The notes: generated from the letters alone by a model not told the origin. DNA of 27,500 bases from Symbiodinium natans (GCA_905221605.1 CAJNDS010000383.1:1-27500), one strand, 5' to 3'; counted from the first letter of the stretch, positions 18,651 through 27,500 are shown. Made by a program: numbers and translations.

Positions 18651-19690
18651 GGCCCCAGAATCAAAAGCTACACATGCCGCAGCTGCACCGACACACTGGG
18701 TTGTTGAAACGTGTGCGGGATGCTGGGGAGTGTTCGGGGTTCTGCGGGTTCCTGGACATCTGTGTCTTTTGCTTACTGCTACTTGAGGTCACTGAGAAAA
18801 CCCTTCACGACCTGCAAAGATCTGCAAAGGCTGCAGAAATGCCTTGTCTCGATTGCGGCCATGCGCGCATGCCGGGGGGGACTGCCCCGATAATTGAAGA
18901 GACGACTGTGTTGTATGCACGATGATGCACGCACGTCTACCGTCTGCTTGAGCTTCTTTTGGCCAGCAACTTCAACGTTGCTCCGTTCTGCTCTGCTCAC
19001 GCCACTCGAAGAATCTCGGAGATCTTCGCTCAGGTTTGCGGAGGTCGGCACCCGAATGTGTCAAAATCACTAATCTCAAGCGGCGAATCTGGGCTCACTC
19101 TTCTTTCAGGCTGGGAAATGTGTCGAGAACTGCCAGCCGCGTCCTTGGGGGGGAAACAACGGGAAAATCAACCCTGCCATGGGCCACGAGCCGGATGCCA
19201 AAGGGATCGACTTCCTTTTCTGCATCTGTCAAGAGTCAGGAAGAGGAAGAAAGCGAGCACTGTAAGAAGTTCAGGAAGGAATAGGTAGTTCGCGTTGTTA
19301 AAGAGGGCGCGCTAAATGGAAGAGGATGACTTTTGTGGGACGACGGGAGGGCTGCCAGCCAAGGCCAAACCCAAACCAAAGCCATGAAAGCGCCCAGTAT
19401 CCACAATCTGACAGGAAGAAGATTCTGAACAACAACCCAATCCAACAGAGCAAGCAAACGGTAGTGGTGCAGCAAACAAGCTTGAACAAACATTCTCCAA
19501 AAACATGCTCTATTGATCCATCAGTGCGTGGGCAATGCTACGAGTGTTGGCGGACACTGCCTATGACACGGCCTGATGCAATCACAGACAAGGGCTACAA
19601 GGGCTTCGGCTGGATGAACGTCGGCTTAACCGCCAGCACCTAAGCAAATGCAAGTGATTGCGAGCGCACACACTCAAGCAGCGACTTCGC
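18651..19690. other. Region without a firm gene
   Basis: A plus frame at about 19035-19284 (ITNLKRRIWAHSSFRLGNVS...EEESEHCKKFRKE, then TAG) follows an AG and has some protein character. So does a plus frame ending at 19643. Both lie opposite to all better-supported genes and I could not join them. Confidence 0.25.
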
Positions 19691-19691
19691 T

Positions 19692-19890
19692 TCATTCCAA
19701 GTCAACGGCATAGACGCAGTATCCGAAGCAGTAGCCGTGGATCATGGAGAGGGCGTAGCGCATCGCCGTCCCACCGAAGCCACCTGCCACGCTGCAAGCT
19801 GCTGCAGCATCCCCGGCTTCCCCAACTGTACATCCAACTTGACAGTCTGGTGTCAAGTGGACAGCCACGTCCAAACGCCATACTGTCAAG
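19692..19890 (-). CDS. Possible terminal exon, unknown protein
   Basis: After the acceptor TTCTTGACAG the minus strand reads LTPDCQVGCTVGEAGDAAAA and GGFGGTAMRYALSMIHGYCF, ending in TGA at 19692. The small-residue and aromatic pattern could be membrane-associated, but the length is too short to classify. The upstream exon was not found. Confidence 0.35.
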
Positions 19891-20248
19891 AAAATTGCGG
19901 CAATGTTGCCAATAGAACTACTCAGACCCGGTGCGGATGTTCCATTATCCTTCTGCTTTCTTCTCTAAGCAACGCACAAGAGCGCACAAGTGTGCGCAGT
20001 TTGGATGAAGCTTGGCATGTGGCTCCCTGAAAGAACTCTCATCCCAGCAGCTTGGGAGCAGCAGCAGTTTGCAAAGGTCGATGATCACTGGAAAAGCCAA
20101 GGCTTCGAGAACCTTCGAGATATGAGCAGCCTTCTGCTAGACTGAACCTGAGATTGGAGCTTTCCAGAACAAGGTGACGCTTCGTTGTTAGTCTTAGGCC
20201 TAAGCACAGCTGCATGCTTCAACACGAATATGAAGTATGAAGTACAGC

Positions 20249-20611
20249 CTAGGACGCTGTGTAGGTTCGAATGAGCCTGTCTTCGAAGCGCAGGGCAGTT
20301 TCAGCAAGAGCTTGGACAGCAGGTGCTGCCCCGAATCTGCTGTGGGGAAGACTAGAAACAGAAGTTTTTTCCCACACAGTTAGCCACGTAGCACACATTA
20401 TAGCATTGTTTGTCCACCCTTCTCTCAATTGTGGCCTCCTCCGGCAAAGCCCACCTTGGAGGCACCAACTCTGAGCGCCATCTGGCCTTTCAAAGCTTGT
20501 TGGGGACGTCTCACAAGAAGCTCTCGAAAGCATGTCTAAGGATACTTGGAATACAACAGAATCAGAATAGAGTCACATACTCACCATGCAGTGCCCCCCT
20601 CTCTTCATCTC

Positions 20612-20646
<35 letters not shown>

Positions 20647-21387
20647 CTCTGACACCGCTCGAGTACAGAAAGGGAGAGAACACTGGTCCGGGAGCTCGAG
20701 CCGCTCTCTCGCAATTGCCACAGCTCCGGCATAAGCATGAATGTCGGGACGATCATGTCCGAACGCATGTCTCTCTTTCATCACTGGTTTTCGGGTCTCT
20801 TCTTTTTGAATTAAAGGATGCATATTCATGCAAAAACTGCCTTGGCGCACACTACCCGTGGCACGGCAGCTCTTTTCTTGTCGGAGAAAGCAGCCAAAGC
20901 AGCCAAAGCAGCGGGGGTCATTAACGGTCTCTTTCGAGGAGAGCTTGCCTGGAGCCAAGCGGAAAGATTCAGAAAAGCATCAGTTGAGAAAGACAGCTCA
21001 TGACTCGGCTAAGTACCCCGCCGCTCCCCGGGGGAGAGGTCGGAACGCTCGGCCAGGAAGTCCGCCAGATCTGCGCGGCCCTCGATCACCTCCATCGCTT
21101 GCCGCCGCTTGCCAGGACTCTTCACAGGACTCTTGGTTTCTCGACTCGCAAAGTAAATCAAAGTACATCACTTCACAGGACTCTCGACACGCGAACTGAG
21201 CCTCCTCCAAGAGGGCCGCGCCTTGCTCCTCGCACCACTCGTTCACCAGCCCAAGCCGATCCTGCTAATTGCGCGCAATGGCGAACAATGGCGAGCTCCG
21301 AGTTGCAGCAGCAAAGAGTGCCCTCTCGTGGCCATCACGGACTGGCTCGTTCCTCCAGACAAAGGAGTAGCAGCCAGGTGCGAAGTC
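20249..21387 (-). CDS. Gene F, 3' half: five exons, unknown protein
   Basis: Exons 21387-21343, 21261-21172, 21119-21017, 20770-20647 and 20339-20249 (stop TAG) join in consistent phases 0, 0, 1 and 2. Donors are GT, GT, GT and GC. The peptide runs DFAPGCYSFVWRNEP, DRLGLVNEWCEEQGAALLEE, KRRQAMEVIEGRADLADFLA, DMIVPTFMLMPELWQLRESG and AVQALAETALRFEDRLIRTY. The middle is acidic and helical. The last intron (20646-20340) holds a (CT)n tract and ends in a strong TTTCTAGTCTTCCCCACAG acceptor. Individual joins vary in certainty; the 21016-20771 intron is the weakest. No family is recognised. Confidence 0.5.
20614..20643. repeat. (CT)n microsatellite in a gene F intron
   Basis: About 15 CT units lie next to the GC donor of the last gene F intron. 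They are purine-rich (GA) on the coding strand. Confidence 0.9.
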
Positions 21388-21699
21388 CTGCAGACACCAG
21401 AACAAGCAAGATTCGCATATCAGCGGATGCAGCCATCGTCCTGGAACTGCCTCCTTGGAGCAACGGCAGGTTCCATGTGTCTGTGTTTCCATGTACACAG
21501 TCTAGACATATCTGGGCAGGCATGCGCAGCGGGAGGGACCCGGGAGGGGGACAGAGGCAGGGATAGAGGCAGTCCCCCTCAGATGCAACTGAGCCCAGGA
21601 CCGGGATGTCTTCGAAGATCCTTAAGGCTTAAGGCTTAAGGCTTATAAGGGAATTGGGTTCATCTCCGTGTACTGCAGCAGTGCCAAAGTAGATTCTTT

Positions 21700-22065
21700 C
21701 AAGCGTTTTGCAAGGAATCCCGTGCTGCAGTGCCTCCATGATCCATGCCTGTGTTCTGAGAATCTTCAGTGGCTTCGGTGGCTTCTTTGCTCTTTCGCAG
21801 TGTTTCGGCGGGCGGACCGTGTCCGCACAGAAGACTTTGCCAAAAGTTTGCTTTTGAGGGTCGTACGATGCTGTATGTTTCCACCTTTTCCGCCGAGGCG
21901 CTTTGCTTTGGTAAAGTCCGGGTTGCTCAAGGCATCCTCATCGCTGGTGTCCACCTTGAACTGCTTCTCCCCGGGCGCCTGTGAGATGCAGAGCATCACA
22001 CGACTGAAGTCTGAGACCAAAGAAACACAAAACATCCCAAAACCACACGCAAACCGACGTCGCAT
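21700..22065 (-). CDS. Candidate upstream exons of gene F or a separate small gene
   Basis: After CATCTCACAG the minus strand reads APGEKQFKVDTSDEDALSNP and DFTKAKRLGGKGGN from 21978. It then runs in a very basic tail to TGA 21766. A second frame is protein-like to 21699 (ETLRKSKEATEATEDSQNTG). A splice near 21890-21840 probably switches frames, but I could not fix it. The frame also reaches an ATG at 22065 through a hydrophobic stretch that is more likely intron. A link to gene F is inferred from strand and spacing. Confidence 0.4.
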
Positions 22066-22171
22066 CACGTAGTAGCTTCCTCGTCCTGCGGTGTTCTCTG
22101 TAGCGTTCTCTGCCGTGGCCGCGTTCTCTGTCCCGATGCGCTTGGAACTGTGTAAACGTCCGCTACATGAC

Positions 22172-22546
22172 ATTCGCCTCGGCTTCCTGCCGAGAAGCGT
22201 CTGGAACAGGCAAACCTGGATACGGTCTCCTTCCCCAAATTTCAGAATTTTGCGACCCCCCCGCTGTGTGGGACCCCCCTCCCCGAACGCTTGGAGCGGC
22301 TGCAAACCGATGCCGTGGAGGGTCCGGCTTGTCAGTGGCTCCTACAAAGCCCCCTCCCCCCTCCTCCACGAGACCCTTGGTCCAACCCCTCAAACCTTCA
22401 TAAAACCTTCTGTTTGTTTTTTCCTTCCCCCAACCAACCCTTCCCACTCGGACGCCCTGTGCGACAGGACCTCCAGGCGTCATCTCCACATACTGCATGC
22501 TCTGGGCCGGCCCGGCTGCTGAGGCGGCGGGCGCAAGCGTTTACAA
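22172..22546 (+). mobile_element. Dispersed non-autonomous element, copy 3 (375 bp)
   Basis: It has the same left-end hairpin and the same right end (GGCCGGCCCGGCTGCTGAGG ... GCGCAAGCGTTTACAA) as copies 1 and 2, in the same orientation. It shares the internal block near 22290-22330 with copy 1. It then carries a C-rich insert of about 170 bp in the region where copy 2 has an unrelated filler. TGTAAACG, the complement of the right terminus, occurs 22 bp outside the left end (22150-22157). Confidence 0.75.
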
Positions 22547-22774
22547 TTTGAATAACAAATCAAAGATGTGACGCTATGTTTCTTGCAAACGGACGGATAG
22601 GTCGTTCGGCGCTCGCCGGATCAAGCACAAAAGCAACACCAGATGTATCTGGGTCGCGTCGACATATCATCCAGCGAGATCGGGTTCACAAGCGATGCTG
22701 ACAACTTGAGATCAACTTTTGTTTGCATGCAGTGTGTGTGCCGGTCGCCACAATGTACTCAATGATGAACTATG

Positions 22775-23089
22775 TCAGAGCCTGATGTTGATTAGGCTCA
22801 AAAAGGACTGCTCACAGCACATTTTGACAGGGCAACGTGAGTGATGAGTGTAGATAGTCATAAGAAGCAAGTGCTTCTGGATCACCATCAGCAGCAATCC
22901 ATTGTTCTTCGCTGCAATTCCTCTCATGTACTTCAGATCAGCATGGGGCCGCATGTTTCCACTCGTGCAACGTACAGCAACGTCGCCAATCACACATAGG
23001 GTAGCAACGCGTGCCATTTCTGGAATATTGCACGAAAACCTCGCCATGCTACAGAGCTGCACCGGCGGATTGTCTCTATAGTGGACCAT
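22775..23089 (-). CDS. Possible small ORF, unknown protein
   Basis: A 104-codon frame from ATG 23089 reads MARVATLCVIGDVAVRCTSG and MRGIAAKNNGLLLMVIQKHL, ending at 22775. Composition is plausible, but there is no domain and no splice support. Confidence 0.3.
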   Translation of the reverse strand: MVHYRDNPPVQLCSMARFSCNIPEMARVATLCVIGDVAVRCTSGNMRPHADLKYMRGIAAKNNGLLLMVIQKHLLLMTIYTHHSRCPVKMCCEQSFLSLINIRL

Positions 23090-23261
23090 TCCAATAGCCT
23101 TTCCGCTTTCCAGAGGGAGTGAGCTAGGGTTTGCTGATATGCACTGCTTGGCAAGTGCATACCCCTAGTTTTTCTTTTCAGGTCTTCACTTGAGCTGTTC
23201 AAAACCACTCTGAAACTTCTATCGTGACCTCTCGCGGCCTTTCCGGGCCTCTTCGCGTGCT

Positions 23262-23294
23262 CACACACACGCGCGCGTGCGCACGTGCGCGTGC
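23262..23294. other. 33-base alternating pyrimidine-purine tract (Z-DNA prone)
   Basis: CA units give way to CG and GT units with unbroken alternation. The tract includes the 12-bp palindrome GCGCACGTGCGC. Such CG-rich alternation is a classical left-handed DNA sequence. Confidence 0.8.
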
Positions 23295-23354
23295 CCGCGT
23301 CCGTGCATGCGTCTCTTGCAGGGGTTGCGCTCGCAAAAAGTCCTTTCTTCAGCA

Positions 23355-23678
23355 CTACCTGCTATCTGACATGCCAAGCGGCGCTGACCCCTGTGGTTCC
23401 TTTGCTATCACGATGCAAAAGAATGAGTAATTAGCATCATATCTCACAGGGTGGTATGGTTTTCGCGTGGAGAGTACGAAAACGAGTGTAGGTGCGATGG
23501 ACGCGAATAATGAACCCTGAATGAACCATCTTGACTGAAGAGGAGAGGACATGACTATCCAAACGGCATCCTGCAAAGTTTGCAAATGATTACAACATAT
23601 TACAACTAAAATTTCCACAGCCGCTCTCGTGCTACTACTACTGCAAAGTTTCTCGTTTGCAAGGTTCAAAAGCGTCAC
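23355..23678 (-). CDS. Possible ORF or exon, unknown protein
   Basis: The 107-codon frame includes TRAAVEILVVICCNHLQTLQ and SSPLQSRWFIQGSLFASIAP. Hydrophobic stretches are present but no domain is recognised. It could be an exon of the same gene as 22775-23089, or neither may be coding. Confidence 0.25.
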   Translation of the reverse strand: MTLLNLANEKLCSSSSTRAAVEILVVICCNHLQTLQDAVWIVMSSPLQSRWFIQGSLFASIAPTLVFVLSTRKPYHPVRYDANYSFFCIVIAKEPQGSAPLGMSDSR

Positions 23679-23920
23679 TCATCAATGCGGTGGCATGACT
23701 TTCCGCTTCTTGTGATTCTTGTGATGCTGCGATGGTGCTGCGCTGAACCTCTGAATCTTGTCTTGCTACGTCTTAAGACTCACTCTCCTAGCGTCACCTA
23801 GCCCCCTCCCCTGTCCGCACCAGCTCGAAGCTCAAGGCTTTGCAGGGAACCAGCAGCTTGCCTTTCTCCTTCCGGAGACCGTGGTTGCCAACAGGAGAAA
23901 AAGCGAGCAAAAACGAAAGG

Positions 23921-23983
23921 GGTTCAGGGGGTTCAGGGAGAGGGTTCAGGGAGAGGGTTCAGGGAGAGGGTTCAGGGAGAGGT
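23921..23983. repeat. 13-bp tandem repeat (GGTTCAGGGAGAG)x4
   Basis: Four near-perfect 13-mers follow a degenerate first unit. The unit is not a multiple of three. Arg-rich frames lie just to the right on the minus strand (24002-24120) but are not firm. Confidence 0.85.
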
Positions 23984-24578
23984 GACACTTTGAGAGCCAA
24001 ACTAAAAGCTCTCTCGGCTCTCCGTGAAGCGAGCGCGGCAGCGGAGCGGCACCGCCTTTGCCCGGGCTCGGCCCGCCAGGAGGCGCAGGAGCCGCCTCGT
24101 CGCTGTTTTTTTCAAGCCCCCGCCTCCCCCCGTTACAGCGTTGCAACATGTTACTATGCACTTTCTCTCCCACATTGCGCAGTCACTCCCAGACGTAAAA
24201 GCAAGCTCTGAGCGAAGGGCTCCTCCGCAAGCGGGCCCTGGCATGCGGTGTCTTAGAGTCGGATACTTGCAGTATAAGTAGAGTCTTCGAGAGCAGAGAG
24301 CAAAGAGTTCTCAAAACTCCAAGCCTGGTCCAGACAGTCGTGTCCTGGCAAATCGAAGCAACAATCTCGAGAAGCTCTTCACGAATTGGGGCTTCCTGCT
24401 TGAACCCGAAACTATTTCTAGTTGCGGGTTCACTGCTACCCGGCGAGTACTCTCTCTCTCTCTCTAAAGTCTAAAGAAGGCGCCAAGCAGCCTTTTGGGC
24501 CGAACCTTCACAAAACTCCCGACACGGCAAAACAAGCAAAAGAAGCCAAAGCACATGTGCCCTGCCAAGAAGCCCGGC

Positions 24579-26014
24579 CTAGGCAGATCTGGATGTTGAG
24601 GCTCTCCTCCAAAGTCCAGATGGCTAGAGCGGAGCCGTTGGTCCCGACAAGGCCGGTGACACAGGCCTACTCAAGGAGCGCTTTTGAAAACTCGGTTTAT
24701 GCCCCCTGTCTCTGTCCGGTTGCCCCATCTCACTCTCTCTTGTGCCTCTCGGCCCACAGGCGCCACGGCGCGAAACTCCGCGGCCGTGAACTCCGAGGCG
24801 TCGACCTCCTCCAGGAAGCCCGCCAGCTGCTCTTCGGAGAGATCCGAAACGTCGACGCCTTCATCCGACTTTTCCACTTGCCAGTTGGACAGGACGTTGA
24901 GGCCCTGCAGCTGGCGCAGGAGAATCTTCGTTGTGTGTTTAAATCCGCTCAGGACGCCCGCGCCCAAGCGGTCGAAACCAGCCGATCGGCCCAGATTCTG
25001 CTTCTGCCAGCGACTGGCCAAGGCAAAGGCGCGTGTCAAGCCATTAGAGGAGACGAAGTCGACTACCTGCTGATTCAGGCTTCTTACGTATTCTTGCCGT
25101 CTGGCAATCTGGCCCATCCCGCTCCCTGTCTCTTGTCTCATTGCCCGTCTCCATCTTCTCTCTCCCTTGCCTCCTTCCTTGCCTGGTCGCACAGCTTGTG
25201 AAATGCCCATCCCCCCCGCTCGCCTTGTAGGTCTGGAGATCCTCGTCGCCTTTCTGAAGAGTTCGGACCTCCTCCAAGTTGGTCAGCTGGTAGAAGGGCC
25301 ACTGCGGGAAGGTCGGCGCCGTGCCCGTGAAGCGCCCCACGGTCGTCTCTTGCCGCACCGGTGTGAGCTCGGCGGTGTCTGCTTGCTCCCTGCAGCTGCA
25401 GAAGAAATGAGACAGAAAAGAAGCGAAAGACACGAAACATTCTCTTGCTTCTGAAACGTTCACAGGATAAGCGGAAACTCGCCGGCCACGAAAAGAAACC
25501 AGTCGAGACACCTCTTCGGGGGCCAGAGGGTGCTGGTGACGTTCATCGCGCCCACCTGGTTGGCCGCCTCCACCCGCAGCTCCGGGTCCTCAGCATCGAA
25601 CTCGGACTGCAGCTCCAGCTTGGACTCTGGCTCCGACTCGCTCGATCCGGGCCCGCCGGCCACGGCCACCCGGGACGCGGTCGCCCTCCGCAGCCTTTGC
25701 CGCTTCAAGGGCTTCTGCCGTTTGCCAAAGCCGAAGGCACCCAAGGCGAGAGCGCCGAGTGCCGAGGGCGCCTCCTGCCGTGCGAGGGGGCATCCACCAA
25801 ACAGCAGCAACAGGCAAACAAAAAGCAAATACCCAATAAGGCAAGAAGTCCGCTGTTCCTTCCCCCTCTCCTCGCATCGGCGCCGGCGCCACGAAGGCTC
25901 CGAGGGCGTCGCAGGCGTGGCAGGCACTGCCGGCATCGCCGGCACCAGCGGCATCACAGGCACGCGCGCCATTCGGGAAGCCATGCACGGCACCGAGGGC
26001 CCAATGTCCGCCAT
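24579..26014 (-). CDS. Gene G: four-exon gene, unknown protein
   Basis: ATG 26014 follows an acceptor-like TTTTCTCTAG/GGGCAGCC, suitable for leader addition. Exons are 26014-25512, 25389-25224, 25108-24764 and 24666-24579. Introns are 25511-25390 (AAGAG/GTGTCT...CTGCAG/GGAGCA, phase 2), 25223-25109 (TACAAG/GCGAGC...GGCCAG/ATTGCC, phase 0) and 24763-24667 (GCCGTG/GCGCCT...GAGTAG/GCCTGT, phase 0). The peptide includes an acidic Ser/Glu stretch, TAPTFPQWPFYQLTNLEEVR, VRSLNQQVVDFVSSNGLTRA, LLRQLQGLNVLSNWQVEKSD and VGTNGSALAIWTLEESLNIQ. A hydrophobic segment in exon 1 may really be a GA-AG intron. The acceptor of exon 3 has an alternative near 25130. Exons beyond 24579 are not resolved. The function is unknown. 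Confidence 0.6.
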
Positions 26015-26035
26015 GGCTGCCCCTAGAGAAAATCC

Positions 26036-26505
26036 TCAGATCCTTAGGGCCGAGAGAGCAAAAAAAGCAATGCGATTACGTAGAGTGCTCGGTGCAAGCA
26101 GAGCTTCTCGACTCTTCAGTCTCTTCGTCTCTTCGATCTCTGAGCCAAAACCATCGAGTCCTGACTCTCCTTGACAGCTCAGAGAGAGGCGCCCACAAGG
26201 ATCTCCCCACGACTCTTCTTGACGACTAAGTCTTCTCAGCTTTTGGAAGATCTGTTTAGCGAAACACGCTCCTTGGACTGGGTCCAATGGGTTCAAACAC
26301 AAAAAAAGCGAGAGAGAGAGAGAGAGGGACAGTTTGGTTAGGAACTGGTTAGTATGGTTTTGCCATGGCATACTGCGGCATAATGGACTAAAGTACGGGC
26401 GATCTCGGAAAGGTTAAAGCGCTCAAGCTCCCGGAGCCGCTCCATGTGATCTCTTTGGCACGAGCCCGAGCCCGTGTCGAAGCCATCATACACGTCACTG
26501 GTCTC
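26036..26505 (-). CDS. Gene H, last two recognised exons
   Basis: Exon 26505-26374 (acceptor TAGTAG/GAGACC, donor GCCGCA/GTATGC, phase 0 at both ends) reads VYDGFDTGSGSCQRDHMERL, then RELERFNLSEIARTLVHYAA. It joins in phase 0 to 26251-26036 after CTAAACAG: IFQKLRRLSRQEESWGDPCG, ending in TGA. The first exon is convincing and the second less so. If correct, the stop lies only about 20 bases before the ATG of gene G on the same strand, so H and G could be one transcript or one gene. A (CT)n/(GA)n tract lies in the intron at 26309-26328. Confidence 0.4.
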
Positions 26506-26854
26506 CTACTACAGGTCGCTGCACGAGCTCTGTGCTTTTTTTCTGCGCTTCAGCAGAGGGTCACACCAAGCCAGGGAGGTAGCTCCCGGCACAAACCTCT
26601 AGCTAAATCGCTGAGGGCAGCGGACGCCTTTAATGCATCTTCGCCCCGAAGCGGTGGCTGTTTTGAGGGCATCCGCAAACAAAACGCGCATTATCCATCG
26701 CATGCTGCGTCCTAGACATGTGGCAAACTTCTAAACGACTGTCACACTGTCAAAGACTCATGGCCGCGACTGTGACTGCTGCGAGCCAGAGTCGCTAACA
26801 CCTCTGGCCCCCTCGATCAATCAGAGAACTCTCTTAGAGGTGCAAGAGGGAGCG

Positions 26855-26915
26855 AGGCAGGAGTAAGGCAGGAGTAAGGCAGGAGTAAGGCAGGAGCAAG
26901 GCAAGAGTTAGGAGT
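26855..26915. repeat. 11-bp tandem repeat (AGGCAGGAGTA)x4-5
   Basis: Four near-perfect units, then decaying copies. It lies in a presumed gene H intron. Confidence 0.8.
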
Positions 26916-27046
26916 AAAGGAGTGAGGCAGGAAAGTCACAACGAAAAAAGTATAAAGCAACACACGGAGAGTCGGAACAGTAGAGAGGACAAGAGGAACA
27001 GAGGAAAAGAGCTGCAGAGACATGCCACGAACGTTCCGACGCCGTT

Positions 27047-27068
27047 GCACCCATGGGTCCATGGGTGC
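27047..27068. repeat. Perfect 10-bp inverted repeat, 2-base loop
   Basis: GCACCCATGG and CCATGGGTGC flank GT, so this 22-base stretch can form a near-complete palindrome with two NcoI-type CCATGG cores. Confidence 0.85.
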
Positions 27069-27353
27069 CAGCGCCGTTGGGCATTGCTTGAAAGCTCGAA
27101 AGGAAGATCCTTCAGAGAGAGGGTTCTCCGGTATGCCCGGACCTTGGGTGAAATTCTCTGCACGGCACGTCCTCGATTCTACATCCTTCCTCCTGTCCAC
27201 GTTAAACTTCGGAAAGATGCAACTCTCAGGATCCAAAACTGAAGCCACCTGTTGCAAACATGGGGAAATGCAGCAAACAGTTCAACACAAGATTGCAACA
27301 ACTCCTTGCAACTTACAAGATGTCAAAGATGCACGAAGGCGCTGAGCACGCAC

Positions 27354-27500
27354 CTGTCGGCACCTGTGCGCCGAACTGGAACTGCTGGGGGTTCGAGACC
27401 TCAGCGATTTGGGACAGGTCCGAAGTAGTCAAAAGTATGAAGCGCTTGATCTGGAGTGCTTTACAGATTGCTGCAGACATCTGCAGACTGTGATCCGACA
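27354..27500 (-). CDS. Gene H exon, partial at window edge
   Basis: From the right edge the minus strand reads SDHSLQMSAAICKALQIKRF, then ILLTTSDLSQIAEVSNPQQF, and meets a consensus GT donor (CGACAG/GTGCGT, 27354/27353, phase 1). Overlapping plus frames are also open (one ends at 27493), but this minus frame has the best composition plus a donor. The next exon is probably within 27060-27250, where two minus frames compete. Confidence 0.45.

Noticed and set aside
20255-20275. GGTTCGAAT, resembling a tRNA T-loop
   Set aside because: The flanking bases cannot form a T-stem and no D- or anticodon arm is present; it is also inside the last exon of gene F.
26141-26150. Intact spliced-leader RNA gene
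   Set aside because: Only ten bases of the leader core are present, without the rest of the leader or its downstream RNA.

Overview
The window looks like nuclear DNA of a dinoflagellate, possibly a symbiodiniacean; the lineage is inference. Three things point there. First, proposed introns that join reading frames in phase use GC as donor in eight of twelve cases (GC-AG), far above other eukaryotes. Second, every better-supported gene lies on the minus strand. Third, gene density is low, with abundant microsatellites and dispersed repeats, and no operon, Shine-Dalgarno or plasmid/phage logic. Exon joins were made by eye from frame, phase and AG acceptors; they are proposals, not transcript evidence.

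Layout, left to right. 224-3929 (minus) holds pieces of one or two genes for a protein I do not recognise, with a signal-like N terminus at 3929 and a stop at 224. 4265-4690 (minus) is a coiled-coil-like exon. 5650-7368 (minus) is the best identified gene: a single 572-residue ORF with a low-complexity Q/P/A-rich N terminus and a C-terminal Cdc25/Acr2-type rhodanese domain carrying a C-X5-R loop. 7.4-10.1 kb has no firm gene but holds copy 1 of a dispersed element. 10113-11711 (minus) is a three-exon gene whose second intron carries a roughly 600 bp GA-rich microsatellite. Copy 2 of the element sits just beside it, followed by a 9-bp GC-rich tandem repeat at 12.2 kb. 13153-14660 (minus) is a two-exon proline-rich, coiled-coil-like gene. 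14.9-15.2 kb is microsatellite with a perfect 18-bp hairpin.

15.2-18.1 kb looks like a graveyard of decayed coding pieces plus a degenerate tandem repeat. 18228-18650 is a first exon starting with ATG. 20249-21387 is a five-exon 3' gene half with consistent phases, and 21700-22065 probably adds upstream exons. Copy 3 of the element is at 22172-22546. 22.8-23.7 kb has two plausible but unproven minus ORFs and a strong Z-DNA-prone tract. 24579-26014 (minus) is a four-exon gene of unknown function. 26036-27500 (minus) contains exons of another gene running off the right edge.

I see no tRNA, rRNA, CRISPR array or intact transposase. Only the rhodanese-domain protein has a recognisable family. 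The most notable signals are the GC-AG intron excess, the three-copy element family, a short intron bounded by a 14-bp direct repeat, and a possible relict spliced-leader end upstream of the intronless rhodanese gene.
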